Source: an uncultured Oscillospiraceae bacterium (GTDB lineage: Bacteria > Bacillota > Clostridia > Oscillospirales > Acutalibacteraceae). Taken from it: DNA of 64,000 bases. This document shows positions 52,470 to 61,507 of the stretch, in pieces; the first letter of the stretch is position 1; each line of letters begins with the position of its first letter. The notes beneath the pieces were generated by a model that ran no database searches, was not told the origin of the DNA, and saw only the letters and a list, made by a program, of their open reading frames with translations. Both the position numbers and the translations under genes were made by a program. The DNA lies in the NCBI GenBank assembly GCA_948471095.1, contig CAOKRG010000008.1, positions 1-64,000 of the forward strand, written 5' to 3'.

Positions 52470-53960
52470 ATGACACTGCTGCTGTCCGGCCACGGCTACC
52501 GCTATGAGTGCGAAAACCTGTGCCGCCTGTTTTTTCCATACAGCCCTGTGCGGGTGGAGGACGCGGAGCCCCTGCCCGGGGAGCCCTGGGCCCAGGCCTT
52601 GGCCGAGGCGGGGCCCCGGGGAGTGCGGTACACCGTTCGGGCCGGAGACGGGGAGAGGGAAGGGGAGGACTCCTGCGTCGTGCCCGTCCAGGAGGAGTAC
52701 CCTTTAACCAATCTGCTCTACCAGGTCCTCTCCCGGCTGACCGGCCTGCGTCCGGCCTGGGGCATGCTCACCGGCGTGCACCCGGTCAAGCTGCTGCGGC
52801 AGATTGCCCAACGGGCCGGGGAAGCGGCGGGGGAGGAGGGGGCCCTTGCGGGAGCCCTGGCGGAGTTCCAGGAAAAGTGGCATGTGACGCCCCCCAAGGC
52901 GGAGCTGGCGGGCCGGGTGCTGCGGGCCCAGCGGGAGGCGGTGGAGGCCCTGCGGCCGGAGGACTTCTGCCTCTATGTGGGCATTCCCTTCTGTCCCACC
53001 CGCTGCGCCTACTGCTCCTTCATCTCCCAAGACCTGGCCCATGCCCAGAAGCTAATGGACCCTTACTTCGAGCTGCTCCTTGCGGAGCTGGAGAGGGTGG
53101 CGCAAATCGCCTCCCGGCTGGGGCTGCGGCTGGTCTCCGTCTATGTGGGCGGGGGCACGCCCACCACCCTGAGCGCCCCCCAGCTGGCGCGGCTCTGCGG
53201 GGCGGTCGCCGGGCTTTTTGACATGAGCGCCTGCACGGAATTTACCGTGGAGGCCGGCCGGCCCGACACCATTACCCGGGAAAAGCTGGAAGCCCTAAAA
53301 GGGGCCGGCGTGGGGCGCGTCAGCATCAACCCCCAAAGCCTGTCGGACCAGGTGCTCCAAAATATTGGCCGGGCCCACAGCGCCGCCGGGGTGGAGGAGG
53401 CCTTTGCCTTGGCCCATGAGGCGGGGTTTCAGGAGATCAACGCGGACCTGATCGTGGGCCTGCCCGGGGACAGCCTGGAGGGCTTCCGGAAGAGCCTGGA
53501 GGGCGTGCTGGCCTTTGGAGCCACGAACGTGACAGTGCATGCTTTGGCCCTGAAGCGCAGCTCCAGGCTGGTGACGGAGGACGAGGACATCTCCTCCCAC
53601 AAAAAATCCGCCGAGGCCGCGGCCATGGTGGAGCACTCCATCGGCCGGCTGACCGGGGCGGGCTTTGTGCCCTATTACCTGTACCGCCAGACCCGCATGG
53701 CCGGAAACCTGGAAAACACCGGCTGGGCCCTGCCCGGGACCATCTGCCGGTACAACATCTACACCATGGACGAGAGCTGCACGGTCATCGCCTGCGGGGC
53801 GGGGGGCGTGAGCAAGATTAAAGACCCGGCCTCCGGGGACCTGGCCCGGATTTTCAATTTCAAATACCCGGCCGAGTATATTGAGAGGCACGGAGAGATA
53901 TTACAGAGGAAGGACGGTGTCACTGGGCTTTATGAGCAATTTCGCCAGCGGATACATTAA
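52470..53960 (+). CDS. hemZ: Coproporphyrinogen III oxidase-like radical SAM protein HemZ
   Basis: A 496-residue HemN-family protein. The first 160 residues are the HemZ-specific N-terminal region. The radical SAM motif is CPTRCAYC (about residues 175-182), with YVGGGTPTTLS, INPQSLSDQVLQNIGR and INADLIVGLPGDS typical of HemN. HemZ proteins were linked to anaerobic coproporphyrinogen oxidation in Bacillus; in a heme-poor Clostridium the true substrate may differ. AAAGGAGG precedes the ATG. The next gene overlaps its 3' end. Confidence 0.9.
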   Translation: MTLLLSGHGYRYECENLCRLFFPYSPVRVEDAEPLPGEPWAQALAEAGPRGVRYTVRAGDGEREGEDSCVVPVQEEYPLTNLLYQVLSRLTGLRPAWGMLTGVHPVKLLRQIAQRAGEAAGEEGALAGALAEFQEKWHVTPPKAELAGRVLRAQREAVEALRPEDFCLYVGIPFCPTRCAYCSFISQDLAHAQKLMDPYFELLLAELERVAQIASRLGLRLVSVYVGGGTPTTLSAPQLARLCGAVAGLFDMSACTEFTVEAGRPDTITREKLEALKGAGVGRVSINPQSLSDQVLQNIGRAHSAAGVEEAFALAHEAGFQEINADLIVGLPGDSLEGFRKSLEGVLAFGATNVTVHALALKRSSRLVTEDEDISSHKKSAEAAAMVEHSIGRLTGAGFVPYYLYRQTRMAGNLENTGWALPGTICRYNIYTMDESCTVIACGAGGVSKIKDPASGDLARIFNFKYPAEYIERHGEILQRKDGVTGLYEQFRQRIH

Positions 53961-54891
53961 ATACATCAACCATTTGGAGCAGATCAACGACGCGGCCCTT
54001 TCTCATCCGGAGCGGATGATCGAGGAGGTGGAGGGCTCCTACCGGGAGCACCTGCGCAACATTGCCCGGAACATCACCGAGCGGCGGGAGCCGGTGCGGG
54101 TGGTGATGCTCTCCGGCCCCAGCAGCAGCGGCAAGACCACCACCGCCCATCTGCTGCGGGACTACTTGGAGGGTTTTGGCGTGCGCGCGGTGATCATCTC
54201 CCTGGACGACTTCTACCTGGGCCGGGACCGGACCCCCCGCCTGCCGGACGGAAGCTACGACTATGAAACCGTGGCCGCCCTGGACGAGGAGCGCATCCGC
54301 GGGTGCCTGTCCAGCGTGGTGGGCAATCAGGAGTTTTCCGTGCCCCGGTACAGCTTCGCTTTGGGCCGCCCGGAAGGGGAGGACCGGCGCTACCGGCTGG
54401 CCCCGGAGGATGTGGCCATCGTGGAGGGCATCCATGGGCTGAACCCGGTCTTCACCCGGGACCTGCCGGAGCAGGCCTGCGTCAAGCTCTATGTGAGCGT
54501 CAAGCAGCAGATCAAGGACGCGAACGGGGAGGTCGTCTCCCCTTGGGACCTGCGGCTGGTGCGGCGCATTGTGCGGGACATCCAGTTCCGCAGCGCCCCG
54601 GCGGAGCAGACGCTGGCCATGTGGCCCCAGGTGGTGGAGGGGGAGAACCGCTACATCCGCCCCTACCGGATCAGCGCGGACTATACGGTGAACTCTATCC
54701 ACATCTACGAGCCCTGCGTGCTGCGCACCGTGGCCATCCCCCTGCTGCGGGCCATCGCGGCGGACAGCCTCTACTATAAAAAGGCCCGGGACCTGGAATC
54801 CCGGCTCATGCGCTTTGAGCCGGTGAGCCCGGAGCTGGTGCCGGCAAACTCCATGCTGCGGGAGTTTTTGGGCAGGAAAGCGGAGAATTAA
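53917..54891 (+). CDS. Uridine kinase-like P-loop nucleoside kinase
   Basis: A 324-residue P-loop kinase: Walker A GPSSSGKTT (about residues 66-74), the lid/substrate region SLDDFYLGRDRTP and IVEGIHGLNP as in the uridine kinase/phosphoribulokinase family. The helical N-terminal extension of about 60 residues sets it apart from the 210-residue Udk. GTG at 53917 is preferred because AGAGGAAGG is just upstream; ATG at 53932 is an alternative. It overlaps hemZ by 44 nt, so they form an operon. Confidence 0.85.
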   Translation: MSLGFMSNFASGYIKYINHLEQINDAALSHPERMIEEVEGSYREHLRNIARNITERREPVRVVMLSGPSSSGKTTTAHLLRDYLEGFGVRAVIISLDDFYLGRDRTPRLPDGSYDYETVAALDEERIRGCLSSVVGNQEFSVPRYSFALGRPEGEDRRYRLAPEDVAIVEGIHGLNPVFTRDLPEQACVKLYVSVKQQIKDANGEVVSPWDLRLVRRIVRDIQFRSAPAEQTLAMWPQVVEGENRYIRPYRISADYTVNSIHIYEPCVLRTVAIPLLRAIAADSLYYKKARDLESRLMRFEPVSPELVPANSMLREFLGRKAEN

Positions 54892-54924
54892 TGAATTTGT
54901 AATTATTTTGAAAGAGAATTCCGC

Positions 54925-54953
54925 TTTACTTTCCCGCCGGAGCTTGCTATAAT
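54925..54953 (+). promoter_or_regulatory. Sigma-A type promoter of the zinc-ribbon gene
   Basis: TTTACT (54925-54930), a 17-nt spacer and TATAAT (54948-54953). Confidence 0.7.
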
Positions 54954-55003
54954 AAGAGCACAGGGGGACGAACCCCAATCACTTACAAGGAGGACTGTGT
55001 TAC

Positions 55004-55474
55004 ATGGGAATTTTAGATGATGTGGTCATAAACGCCAAATCCGCCGCCGAGGCTGTGGGCCGCAAGGCCGGGCAGCTGGTGGACGTTTCCAAGCTGCGCA
55101 TCAGCGCGGCCGAGGTGAATTCCGAGATCACCAAGCGCTACGAGACGCTGGGCCGCTATGTGTACGAGAACTGCCGCGAGCTGCTGGCCGGCGATCCGGA
55201 GGCCTTTGGGAAGATGGCCGAGGTTGACGAGCTGAAAGCCCAAGCCGCCTCCATTGCCAAGGAGCTGGGCGACAAGCAGAACAAGACCGTCTGCCCCGTG
55301 TGCGGCAGGCAGTGCGCCAATACGGACACGTTCTGCAGCACCTGCGGCGCCAAGCTGGAGCCCGAGCCGGAGCCCATCCCCCAGGAAGGCGGGCCCAACG
55401 ACGCGGCCGCCGCCCAGGCCAACGAGGGCCCTGACGCTCAGGTTTCCGACATCCCGCCCCGCCAGTATCCCTAA
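55004..55474 (+). CDS. Zinc-ribbon protein of unknown function
   Basis: A 156-residue soluble protein: an amphipathic helical N-terminal half with the block ISAAEVNSEITKRYETLGRYVY, shown here only by its start ISAAEVNSEI, then a zinc ribbon (CPVCGRQC and CSTCGAKL, about residues 97-120) and an acidic Pro/Glu tail. Similar proteins are common in Clostridia and lack a known role. AAGGAGG lies 9 nt upstream, and it has its own promoter and terminator. Confidence 0.75.
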   Translation: MGILDDVVINAKSAAEAVGRKAGQLVDVSKLRISAAEVNSEITKRYETLGRYVYENCRELLAGDPEAFGKMAEVDELKAQAASIAKELGDKQNKTVCPVCGRQCANTDTFCSTCGAKLEPEPEPIPQEGGPNDAAAAQANEGPDAQVSDIPPRQYP

Positions 55475-55486
55475 CCCATAACAAAC

Positions 55487-55520
55487 AGCGCCGGAAGCGA
55501 AATGCTCCCGGCGCTTGCCT
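55487..55520 (+). terminator. Terminator-like hairpin after the zinc-ribbon gene
   Basis: Perfect arms AGCGCCGG (55487-55494) and CCGGCGCT (55508-55515), followed by TGCCTTTTG. Confidence 0.65.
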
Positions 55521-55569
55521 TTTGTGGGTGGTGGTGGCCAAACGCGTGAATTATATGGAGAAAGCTTCC

Positions 55570-55868
55570 TAAACGCAACAGCAAAAGTTTCGTACTTCTC
55601 AGCTGCCGCTTCGGTCGAGTTGACGCAGTCAACTCGTGCGCTGAACGGTCGCTCTACTTGGCTTTGCCAAGTAGCCGGCGACCAGCGCCCTTTTCAAAGG
55701 TTGCAGGGTGTGGGACGGAGTCCCACGGCCTTGCCGCAGCCGCGACCGTTGCGGCGGAGGGGGAAGCTTCCCAGCGGGAAGCGTTCTGACCCGACCGAGC
55801 CGGGAGGCGAGACTCCACTCCGTAAAACTTCAAAAACCACTCCCTTTGGACACTCCCCTTTTGTGGAA
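55570..55868. repeat. Mosaic hairpin island downstream of the esterase operon
   Basis: Contains GAGTTGAC-GCA-GTCAACTC (55617-55635), a nested hairpin with outer arms GGTCGC/GCGACC (55647-55652/55678-55683) and inner TACTTGGC-TTT-GCCAAGTA (55655-55673), GTGGGAC-GGA-GTCCCAC (55710-55726) and GCTTCCC-AGC-GGGAAGC (55766-55782), then the core in reverse orientation (about 55790-55812). No gene is supported. Confidence 0.75.
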
Positions 55869-56696
55869 TCAGATTTCAAAGAAATCCAAAGCCCGCTCAA
55901 TGTATTTGTCCCAGAACCGCCACTCGTGGGAATAGCCCGCTTCCTCCTCGAACCGGGCGGGCAGGCCGATGCGCTGGGCATAGGCTTTGAAGGCCTGGTA
56001 CTTCTCCCAGATCAGCTGGTCCGCCTCGCCGCAGCAGAAGTAGAGCTTTGGCAGCGTTCCGGCCTTCAGCAGCGCGGGCAGCCGGTCCCACACATTGATG
56101 GGAGAATTGACATACCCCTCTAAGCCGCCGAAGTTCTCCACCAAATTTTCGACCCGCTTTTGGAACAGCGCGGCGGCGCCCGCCTCGGCCTTGCCGTCGT
56201 ATTGGGGCGTCTTCATTTGGCTCAGGTCCGTGGGGGCGTTGGAAAGGCTGGCCGCCCCCGCAAAGAGCTCCGGGTGGCCGGCGGCATACTGCATGGCCCC
56301 GTTGCCGCCCATGGAGAGGCCGGCGATGAAGTTGTCCTCCCGCTTGGCCGAGGCCGGGAACCAGCCCTGCACCAGGGGCATAAGCTCCCCGGTCAGGTAG
56401 TCCCAGGCGTGGTAGCCCGTGGCGAAGCCCGGCCAGTTCACGTAGTTGGAGTTCGCCCCGCTGGGCATGACCACCATCAGGTTCCGCTCGCTGGCATAGA
56501 GCTCGATGTTGGACTTGCGCAGCCAGTCGGTATAGTCGCCAAAGGTGCCGTGGAGCAGCCACAGGACCTTATACGCCTCTCCGCTGCCATAAAAATGGGC
56601 GGCGGACTTTTGCATGTCCCGGTCAGGCAGCAGAATGTTCACGTCCGTGTTGTTGCCCAGATATTGGCTTTGAAAATTCAGATGAACCAGTGCCAT
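55869..56696 (-). CDS. Alpha/beta-hydrolase esterase (PF00756 type), copy 1
   Basis: A 275-residue serine hydrolase of the esterase D/tributyrin-esterase group: oxyanion region WLLHGTFGDYTDW, nucleophile elbow GLSMGGNGAMQYA, and a C-terminal His in YSHEWRFWDKYI. No signal peptide, so it acts in the cytoplasm, probably on short acyl esters. It follows metY by 13 nt and is likely the last gene of that operon. It is a paralogue of the first gene of the operon. AAGGAGGG precedes its start. Confidence 0.88.
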   Translation of the reverse strand: MALVHLNFQSQYLGNNTDVNILLPDRDMQKSAAHFYGSGEAYKVLWLLHGTFGDYTDWLRKSNIELYASERNLMVVMPSGANSNYVNWPGFATGYHAWDYLTGELMPLVQGWFPASAKREDNFIAGLSMGGNGAMQYAAGHPELFAGAASLSNAPTDLSQMKTPQYDGKAEAGAAALFQKRVENLVENFGGLEGYVNSPINVWDRLPALLKAGTLPKLYFCCGEADQLIWEKYQAFKAYAQRIGLPARFEEEAGYSHEWRFWDKYIERALDFFEI

Positions 56697-56709
56697 TTTT
56701 CCGCCCTCC

Positions 56710-57972
56710 TTATAGGGATGCCAGAGCGCCGCTTATGTCTTCCAGAATGTCGTCCACATTCTCCAGACCCACGGAAAGCCGGATCATGCCGCCGTTGATG
56801 CCGGCGGCGGCCAGCTGCTCGTCGGTGAGCTGCCGGTGGGTCTCGCTGGCCGGGTGGAGCACGCAGGTGCGGATGTCCGCCACATGGACCTCGTTGGAGG
56901 CCAGCTTCAGGCCGTCCATAAACCGGGCCGCGGCGGGCCGTCCGCCCTTAAGGATAAAGGAGACCACGCCGCTGCAGCCCTTCAGATATTTCTGGGCCAG
57001 GGCATAGTGTGGGCTGGAGGGCAGGCCAGGGTAGGAGACGCTCTCCACCTGGGGGTGCCGCTCCAAGAACTGAGCCACTTTCGTGGCGTTTTCGCAGTAC
57101 TGGCGCATGCGCACGGACAGGGTTTCCAGCCCCAAATTCAGCAGAAAAGCCGAGTGCGCCGCCGGGTACACGCCAAAGTCCCGCATCAGCTGCATCCGGG
57201 CCTTGATGATATAGGCCATATTGCCGTACGCCTCGGTGTAAGAGATGCCGTGGTAGGACTCGTCCGGCTGGGTAAGCTCCGGGAATTTGCCGTTGGTCCA
57301 GTCAAATTTGCCGCTGTCCACGATCACCCCGCCCACCTGGACCGCATGGCCGTCCATGTACTTGGTGGTGGAGTGGATGATAATATCCGCCCCGAACTGG
57401 AAGGGCTTGCACAGGACCGGCGTGGCAAAGGTGTTGTCTACAAGTAGGGGCACGCCCATCTGATGGGCGATATGGGCGAAGCGCTCGATGTCCAGCACCT
57501 TGAGGGCGGGGTTTGCGATGGTCTCTCCAAAGACCAGCTTGGTGTTGGGCTTAAAAGCGGCCTTGATCTCCTCGTCCGAAGCGGCGCTGTCCACATAGAT
57601 GCACTCAATGCCCAGCTTCTTCAGGGTGAAGGAGAACAGGTTGATGGTGCCCCCATAGATGGTGGGCAGGCTCACGATGCTGTCCCCGGCCTGACAGAGG
57701 TTGAGAATGGCCAGCAGCGTGGCGGCCTGGCCGGAGGTGGTGCACATGGCGCCCACGCCCCCTTCCAGGTCGGCGATCTTGGCCTCCACGGCCATCACCG
57801 TGGGGTTGCCGAAGCGGGAGTAGCACAGGCCCTTGGTGGGGTCGTCAAAAATCGCGGCCACCTCCGCTGCGGAGTCGTACACATAAGTGGTGCTCTGCAC
57901 AATGGGCAGCACCCGGGGTTCGCCATTGCCGGGGGTATAGCCGGAGTGCAGGCACTTGGTTTCATCGCGCAT
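56710..57972 (-). CDS. metY: O-acetylhomoserine sulfhydrylase / Cys-Met metabolism PLP enzyme
   Basis: A 420-residue PLP enzyme of the Cys/Met family: CYSRFGNPTV, TTSGQAATLLAIL, the PLP Lys in IIHSTTKYMDGHAVQVGG, and RTCVLHPASETHRQL near the C-terminus. Length and sequence fit O-acetylhomoserine aminocarboxypropyltransferase, which makes homocysteine from O-acetylhomoserine and sulfide. The start at 57972 has GAGGAA upstream; an earlier in-frame ATG lacks a ribosome site. It lies between two related esterases in one apparent operon. Confidence 0.92.
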   Translation of the reverse strand: MRDETKCLHSGYTPGNGEPRVLPIVQSTTYVYDSAAEVAAIFDDPTKGLCYSRFGNPTVMAVEAKIADLEGGVGAMCTTSGQAATLLAILNLCQAGDSIVSLPTIYGGTINLFSFTLKKLGIECIYVDSAASDEEIKAAFKPNTKLVFGETIANPALKVLDIERFAHIAHQMGVPLLVDNTFATPVLCKPFQFGADIIIHSTTKYMDGHAVQVGGVIVDSGKFDWTNGKFPELTQPDESYHGISYTEAYGNMAYIIKARMQLMRDFGVYPAAHSAFLLNLGLETLSVRMRQYCENATKVAQFLERHPQVESVSYPGLPSSPHYALAQKYLKGCSGVVSFILKGGRPAAARFMDGLKLASNEVHVADIRTCVLHPASETHRQLTDEQLAAAGINGGMIRLSVGLENVDDILEDISGALASL

Positions 57973-58048
57973 GATTCGTTCCTCACTTTTTGTTTTTTCA
58001 GGGGAGGGCCAACGGGGGCCCATTCAATTTATCAGGTAAAAGGCAGGC

Positions 58049-58879
58049 TTACACGCCCACATTGCCCGAGCTGACGCCCTGTACGGCCTGGCCCAAAGGA
58101 AGCCATTCCATTGCCTTCAAAATATACTCGTCCCAGAACTTCCAGTCGTGCCCGCCGGGGCCCTCCTGCCAGGTCAGGTCATAGCCCAACTCCAACAGCT
58201 TGTCCCGGAACACGTGGTTGGGGGCGATCAGCCCGTCCTCGGTGCCGCAGGCCATGTAGATTTTGGGCTTGTCCGCCCGGGAGGCCTGCTTCTCCGCCAG
58301 GGCGGTGTAGTCGTTCTCGCCCCCCAGCACCTTGTCCAGGTCGCCGAACACGGACTCGTAATAGCCCCGGTTGGTCATGAGGAAGTCGGTGTACTCGGAG
58401 TTCAGATTCTGCTCGTTGAGCACCAGCGCCGCCGACAGGCCCACGATGCAGCCGAAGGTCTCCGGGTGCTGCAGGCCGTTGACAATGGCCCCGAAGCCGC
58501 CCATGGACAGCCCGCCGATGAAGGTGTCCTCCCGCTTGCGGGAGAGGGGGAAGGTCTTGCGGGTGAACTCCACCAGGTCCTTGCTGATAAAGGAGCCGTA
58601 GAGGGCGCTGGTCTTGCGGTTGTCCACATAGAAGCTGTTGTCGCCGCTGGGCATCACCACCGCCAGGTCCCGGGCCTCGGCCCAGCTCTGCAGGCGGGTG
58701 CGGTTGACCCAGTCGGTATAGTTTCCGAAAATGCCGTGGAGCAGGTACAGGGTCTTGAGGGGCTTCTCCTCCGGCGCGGGCTGGCCGGGGAAAACTATCT
58801 TGTCAGTGGGCATTACTACGTTGACGGGCACGGTGCGCATCAGGGATTTGGAATTGAAATTGCATTGGATGATTGCCAT
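58049..58879 (-). CDS. Alpha/beta-hydrolase esterase (PF00756 type), copy 2
   Basis: A 276-residue paralogue of the esterase at 55.9-56.7 kb: YLLHGIFGNYTDW, nucleophile elbow GLSMGGFGAIVNG, and a His in GPGGHDWKFWDEYI. It is the first gene of the operon esterase-metY-esterase. AAAGGAGG (9 nt spacing) and a consensus-like promoter precede the start at 58879; the longer frame upstream runs through repeat DNA. Confidence 0.88.
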   Translation of the reverse strand: MAIIQCNFNSKSLMRTVPVNVVMPTDKIVFPGQPAPEEKPLKTLYLLHGIFGNYTDWVNRTRLQSWAEARDLAVVMPSGDNSFYVDNRKTSALYGSFISKDLVEFTRKTFPLSRKREDTFIGGLSMGGFGAIVNGLQHPETFGCIVGLSAALVLNEQNLNSEYTDFLMTNRGYYESVFGDLDKVLGGENDYTALAEKQASRADKPKIYMACGTEDGLIAPNHVFRDKLLELGYDLTWQEGPGGHDWKFWDEYILKAMEWLPLGQAVQGVSSGNVGV

Positions 58880-58900
58880 ATTCAAAGCCTCCTTTTGCCC

Positions 58901-58929
58901 ATTATACCAGATTTCGGGGCGGGGCGCAA
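58901..58929 (-). promoter_or_regulatory. Sigma-A type promoter of the esterase-metY-esterase operon
   Basis: On the minus strand TTGCGC (58924-58929), a 17-nt spacer and TATAAT (58901-58906). The leader is only about 15-20 nt, so no SAM or other riboswitch fits. Confidence 0.8.
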
Positions 58930-58969
58930 GGCCTAGAGCGTTGGGGAGCGCGAAAGGGCGCAGTTGAGT

Positions 58970-59190
58970 ATTACGGAGTGGAGTCTCGCCTGCCGGCTCG
59001 GTCGGGTCAGAACGCTTCCCACTGGGAAGCTTCCCCCTCCGGCGGTCAAGTTCATCAAAGATGAACTTGCGGGGCTCTGGGTCTCGCCTACCGGCTCGGT
59101 CGGTTCGCGGCATGTCTGCCACTGGCAGACGCTCACCCCCTAAGAACCCTACCACCTTTGAAAAGGTGGACGAAACTTTTGCTGCTGCGC
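58970..59190 (+). repeat. Mosaic hairpin island upstream of the metY operon
   Basis: Two core copies (TCTCGCCTGCC at about 58983 and TCTCGCCTACC at about 59083), GCTTCCC-ACT-GGGAAGC (59014-59030), 10-bp arms CAAGTTCATC around AAA (59047-59069), GTCTGCC-ACT-GGCAGAC (59114-59130) and CCACCTTT-GA-AAAGGTGG (59152-59169). The remainder to 59320 is non-coding. Confidence 0.75.
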
Positions 59191-59320
59191 TCAGCGAGCC
59201 TTTCGCGTGTTAAGCGGTTCCCTTTGGACGCTTCCGCGCGAACTTCCACAAAAAAAGAGAAGGCCTGCGGCCCTCCCTTTTCGAATAAGGTAGATATAAA
59301 AATTATGATTAACCCCAAAT

Positions 59321-61159
59321 TTAGGTGGCAGGTGCAATGCTGTTGGACAGATACTGGGTGTAGTAGTTCATAATCAGGGAGCAGGCGGCGGCGCGGGTGG
59401 CGGTCCCCTTGGGATTGAACATGTTGTTGCCGGAGCCGTTCACCACGCCCATGTCCCGCAGAGCGTACACAAAGCTCTTAGACCAGGAGCCGATATCGCC
59501 GTCGTCCGTAAACAGATTGGTGGGCTCTGCCTCCGGCAGCTCGCCGGTGGACTGGACGAACCGGCCCAGCATCACGCACATCTCCTCGCGGCTGATGTTG
59601 GCGTGGGGATTGCATACCCCAGAGGCGGAGTTGAGAATGCCCTTCTCCGTGGCCCATACCACCGCGTTGTAGAAGTAGTCACGGGGGGAGACGTCGGAGT
59701 ACAGGGGCTCGTCCCCATAGACGCAGCCAGAGGTGTCCTCGCCGGACATGTTGGCCAGCACCTGGAGGAACTGGGCCCGGGTCATCAAATTGTTGGGAGA
59801 AAAGGTCTTATTGCCGGAGCCCTTGAACACGCCCGTGCTGACAGCCTTGTCCACCGTGGCGGCGAACCAGTCGCTGTAGGTAAAGTCGGTAAAAATCTCG
59901 CCGTTGGAAAGCACGGTGGCGGTCGTCACATCGCTGACCAGCCCGGCCTTAGCCGCCACGGCCTTGTAGGTGAAGCCCAGCATATAGATGGGGATGGTGT
60001 AGGGAACGCTGTCCAAACCGGGGTCCGTGCCGTCCATCGTGTAGTAAACGTCCGCGCCGCCGGCCCGCATGATGACGCTCTGGCCATCGGAGGTAATGCT
60101 GGGGGCGGAGAGGCTCAGCTTGACAAACAGGGAGGAGATGTAGCCGCTCTCGCCGTACTCGGTGGTCACCGGGTACCAGAGATTGGAGGCGCTGCCGGAG
60201 CTGGAGACCTCGCTGCCCTCCACGGCCTCCTGGAGAATAAGCTTGTCCCCCCGGTGGAGCACGCCCACCACGCTGGAGTCCGTGTTGGGCTCGCTGCGCA
60301 GGTTGACGGAGCTGGCGTTGACCTCCCCGTCATAGCTGGGCACATCGGGCTCTCCCGGAACATCGGGGTCCTCGGGATAGCCGGGATCCTCCGGGTTGTC
60401 CGGGGTGTCGTCCCCATCCCAACCAACGGCGTAAAGCCAGTCCCGCACTTCGCTGGCGGGAACATAGTAGTCGGAAATCATGCTCTCCACCACGGCGGCG
60501 GGAGTGCCGTCCGGGTTCTGGGCAAAGCCGTCGGAGCCTATGTAGTAGCCGTCCACCGTGGTCTCAATGTCATACTCATAACCGGTGTAATGGACCATCT
60601 TGCCGTCGAACGCGTACCAGCCGTCCTTGGGATACATCACCCCGTTGTCGAACAGGTGCCAGGAGGCCCAGCTCCGGGAGTAGATGGAGCCACGGACCAT
60701 GTTGGTGCCGTAGGTGGAATTGTCCACCGCCTCGTTGTTGCCGATGTAAATGCCGATGTGGCCGTAAATGCCGGTCTCGGGCTCGTACTCGTCAAAGACC
60801 GTCACCGCCAGCCCGTGGATGCGGGGTACGCCGTAGGGGCTGTAAATGCTGTCGGAGAAAATGCAGTTCTGGGTGACCTGGGAGGTGGCGCCGCCCGCGC
60901 AGCCGCCCACGCCAAGGTCGGAGAAATAGGCGTACAGCAGGCCAGCGCAGTCCGAGGCCCGGGTGTCGCCATACTGCTGGCCCTTGGCCCCGTATTCATA
61001 GACCCAGCCGTCGTTGTACGCCATCAGGCCGTGCTCCGCCAGGCCCAGGGAGGTGGGCGTGGAGGCCGCCGAAGCCGCGCCCAGGGGCAGGCCCGCGGCC
61101 AGCAGCAGCAAGGACAGGAGCATACAGAGCGTTCGGGTTGGTTTTGCATGTTTATTCAT
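59321..61159 (-). CDS. Exported NlpC/P60-like, SH3, SLH-domain cell-wall protein
   Basis: A 612-residue exported protein: Sec signal (to about residue 32), an NlpC/P60-like domain (catalytic Cys in ASDCAGLLYAYFSDL, His in GHIGIYIGNN), a Pro/Asp-rich linker, an SH3b domain (SSVNLRSEPNTDSSVVGVL), a chitobiase-type C-terminal module (VYYTMDGTDPG) and three SLH repeats for binding pyruvylated wall polymers. It probably hydrolyses peptidoglycan peptides at the surface. The start at 61159 has GAGAGG upstream. It is divergent from another SLH gene. Confidence 0.88.
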   Translation of the reverse strand: MNKHAKPTRTLCMLLSLLLLAAGLPLGAASAASTPTSLGLAEHGLMAYNDGWVYEYGAKGQQYGDTRASDCAGLLYAYFSDLGVGGCAGGATSQVTQNCIFSDSIYSPYGVPRIHGLAVTVFDEYEPETGIYGHIGIYIGNNEAVDNSTYGTNMVRGSIYSRSWASWHLFDNGVMYPKDGWYAFDGKMVHYTGYEYDIETTVDGYYIGSDGFAQNPDGTPAAVVESMISDYYVPASEVRDWLYAVGWDGDDTPDNPEDPGYPEDPDVPGEPDVPSYDGEVNASSVNLRSEPNTDSSVVGVLHRGDKLILQEAVEGSEVSSSGSASNLWYPVTTEYGESGYISSLFVKLSLSAPSITSDGQSVIMRAGGADVYYTMDGTDPGLDSVPYTIPIYMLGFTYKAVAAKAGLVSDVTTATVLSNGEIFTDFTYSDWFAATVDKAVSTGVFKGSGNKTFSPNNLMTRAQFLQVLANMSGEDTSGCVYGDEPLYSDVSPRDYFYNAVVWATEKGILNSASGVCNPHANISREEMCVMLGRFVQSTGELPEAEPTNLFTDDGDIGSWSKSFVYALRDMGVVNGSGNNMFNPKGTATRAAACSLIMNYYTQYLSNSIAPAT

Positions 61160-61238
61160 AATCAAATACCTCTCAGTTCGAATAGTCCAGTGGAACGGCT
61201 TACGGAAGGGCCCCAGAAAACGGGGCAAAAAAACAGAA

Positions 61239-61257
61239 TGGTTACAAAACGGTTACA
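61239..61257. repeat. 11-bp-period direct repeat upstream of the SLH gene
   Basis: GGTTACAAAACGGTTACA: two GGTTACA copies one helical turn apart, in the gap of about 350 nt between the divergent SLH genes. It could be an operator. Nothing else except the promoter at 61418-61446 is recognisable there. Confidence 0.35.
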
Positions 61258-61417
61258 GTTTACCACATATTCCGGAAATTTGCAAGGCCTTTTCCGAGAA
61301 TTCACATCCTGTTCACGAACGGGACACAATTCCGAAATGAGGGCGAAACCCGGGAAAGCCCCGGATTTCCGGGGGATTTCCCCGCTTCCTCCCGGCCGGG
61401 GCCGCCAAAATTCCCCA

Positions 61418-61446
61418 TTGACATCCGGACGGATTTAGGGGATAAT
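61418..61446 (+). promoter_or_regulatory. Sigma-A type promoter of the transglutaminase-like SLH gene
   Basis: Perfect TTGACA (61418-61423), a 17-nt spacer and GATAAT (61441-61446). Confidence 0.85.
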
Positions 61447-61507
61447 GAAGATGGTTCCGATTCCCATGGCAATGGGGGCCGGAAAATACAGGAAGAGGTG
61501 GATATTT

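Noticed and set aside
58880..59155. N-terminal extension of the second esterase
   Set aside because: The extension is translated repeat-island DNA; promoter and ribosome site place the start at 58879.
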